From Holophagae bacterium (GTDB taxonomy: Bacteria; Acidobacteriota; Thermoanaerobaculia; Thermoanaerobaculales; Sulfomarinibacteraceae), in contig DAOWGJ010000169.1 of the NCBI GenBank assembly GCA_030637505.1, forward strand, positions 1 through 6,740: 6,740 nt of DNA. The letters run 5' to 3'. Of this stretch, positions 6,173 through 6,740 are shown in pieces (position 1 is the stretch's first letter; the number at the start of each line of letters is the position of its first letter). The position numbers and the translations under genes were made by a program. Below the pieces are notes generated by a model. The model was not told where the DNA came from and searched no databases. It saw only the letters and a program-made list of their open reading frames with translations.

Positions 6173-6241
6173 GAGCCGAATCCTGACGCTGAGCCCACCG
6201 ACCATCCTTGAATCCAAGAGCACCCTCTCTCCAACGGGGCG

Positions 6242-6315
6242 TGCCTGGTGCGGCTTTCTTCATCGGGCAGGACTCCCGGCCGAGACGTCGTTACGAAGAA
6301 AGCCGACACCTGGCA
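6242..6315. repeat. Long imperfect hairpin downstream of the phosphoesterase gene
   Basis: TGCC-T-GGTG-C-GGCTTTCTTC (6242-6261) pairs with GAAGAAAGCC-GA-CACC-T-GGCA (6295-6315). That gives 18 pairs in three segments with a T-T mismatch and a small internal loop. The apical region of 33 nt can itself form CGGG/CCCG. No T-tract follows, so it is not a canonical terminator. It starts 70 bp after the phosphoesterase stop. Confidence 0.7.
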
Positions 6316-6355
6316 ACCCACGGGGGGCGCCTCAGGGGCCGAGTCTTCCAGTTAG

Positions 6356-6472
6356 GGTGTAGGCCGTCGAGGTCCTATCCCTCAAGGGGCGGTGCCGCTC
6401 CGATTTTTCCACTGTTGCCCCTTGAGGGAAAGGACCGAGCGGGGGCGCGCTCTGCGCGACCCCGAAGGCCGG
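6356..6472 (+). repeat. Three-way-junction repeat element, copy B
   Basis: Conserved blocks are GGTGTAGGCCGTCGAGGTC (6356-6374, 18 of 19 identical to copy A), ACCGAGCGGGGGCG (6434-6447, identical) and CCCCGAAGGCCGG (6460-6472, identical). P2 pairs 6371-6390 with 6417-6436 at 19 of 20 positions and has a 26-nt loop. P3 is GGGG/CCCC (6441-6444 / 6460-6463), a G-A mismatch, then CGCGC/GCGCG around a TCT loop. P1 is GGCC 6362-6365 with GGCC 6467-6470, extended by TC/GA. The stem sequences of P2 and upper P3 differ almost entirely from copy A while pairing is kept. Confidence 0.75.
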
Positions 6473-6666
6473 GAATGGGGAACAGCATCTTCGACAGCCG
6501 GCCACCTCAGATCCAGCGGGCTGGGCCTACGATGGGCACAATGGCGGAAAGGCGTGACAGGCACCTTTTCCATGTAGAGGTGTTTGGTGCAGGCAGCAAA
6601 AGCTTTCCTGACACCGACCAAAACTGAAGCCAGAGCTGCTCCGAATTCGATAAGACTCCTTCAAAA

Positions 6667-6701
6667 CCCCAAAGACTCAGGACTCTGAGCTTGGGATTTT
6701 T
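6667..6701 (+). terminator. Rho-independent terminator, possibly bidirectional
   Basis: CCCCAAAG-A-CTCAG (6667-6680), loop GACT, CTGAG-C-TTGGG (6685-6695), then A and five Ts (6697-6701). On the minus strand the same hairpin is followed by GTTTT (6667-6663), so it could also stop leftward transcription. No gene in the window ends near it on the plus strand; the phosphoesterase stop is about 500 bp away. It may serve a long 3' tail or a leftward gene beyond the right edge. Confidence 0.65.
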
Positions 6702-6740
6702 GCGCGCCCTTGACATGGGAGGGCCTCAGAGGTGTTAGGC

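Larger units (their letters stand above)
6173..6740. other. 568-bp region without a convincing gene
   Basis: It contains a long imperfect hairpin (6242-6315), the second three-way-junction element (6356-6472) and a terminator-like hairpin (6667-6701). A plus-strand open frame at 6208-6627 crosses the hairpin and the repeat, has an arginine/proline-rich composition and no family resemblance, so I do not call it a gene. In 6480-6660 I see only a possible weak hairpin around CAGG (6587-6590) / CCTG (6607-6610). Confidence 0.6.

Noticed and set aside
6208..6627. 139-codon plus-strand open frame downstream of the phosphoesterase
   Set aside because: It crosses a long hairpin and element copy B, is rich in Arg and Pro, has no ribosome site or family resemblance, and overlaps no conserved coding pattern.
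6731..6740. GGTGTTAGGC at the right edge, similar to the start of the repeat element (GGTGTAGGC), also matching a GTTRRRY integron-type core
   Set aside because: Ten bases with a one-base insertion at the window edge are too little to call a third element copy, and no partner core site (RYYYAAC) was found upstream.

Overview
The window is bacterial chromosomal DNA with GC-rich, conserved housekeeping or accessory genes and unusually structured intergenic gaps. It holds four recognisable protein genes: a 3'-truncated YyaL/SPATA20-type thioredoxin-domain gene (minus strand, running off the left edge), a B12-binding radical SAM gene (minus), an aminopeptidase P-type M24 metallopeptidase gene (plus) and a small YfcE/MJ0936-type metallophosphoesterase gene (plus). 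No rRNA, tRNA, CRISPR array, transposase or integrase gene is visible. The host cannot be named from this. GC-rich coding plus 'GGAATGACAG / CTGTCATCCC' palindromic repeats fits several environmental phyla (Acidobacteriota is one possibility); this is a low-confidence inference.

Layout: 1-1694 yyaL-like CDS (minus, first 564 residues). 1695-2392 is a 698-bp non-coding stretch with a GC-rich hairpin, a tandem pair of GCGAAGC mini-hairpins, a long inverted repeat and an A-rich repeat zone. 2393-3802 is the radical SAM/B12 CDS (minus). 3803-3937 is a divergent intergenic region centred almost exactly on a 21-bp-arm inverted repeat. 3938-5317 is the M24 peptidase (plus). 5318-5683 contains a compound palindromic repeat touching the peptidase stop codon, then a structured element. 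5684-6172 is the phosphoesterase (plus). 6173-6740 contains a long hairpin, a second copy of the structured element and a bidirectional-looking terminator.

The genes do not form an obvious pathway. The two minus-strand genes are 698 bp apart, the radical SAM and peptidase genes are divergent, and the peptidase and phosphoesterase genes are 366 bp apart with strong hairpins between them. They are probably separate transcription units, although the divergent pair could share a regulator.

The most interesting signal is a repeated three-way-junction element (about 5552-5661 and 6356-6472, same orientation) bracketing the phosphoesterase gene. Its junction blocks are nearly identical while its two side stems differ in sequence and keep their base pairing. 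This suggests a selected or recently active nucleic-acid structure: an RNA leader motif, a MITE/REP-type element or a cassette boundary.
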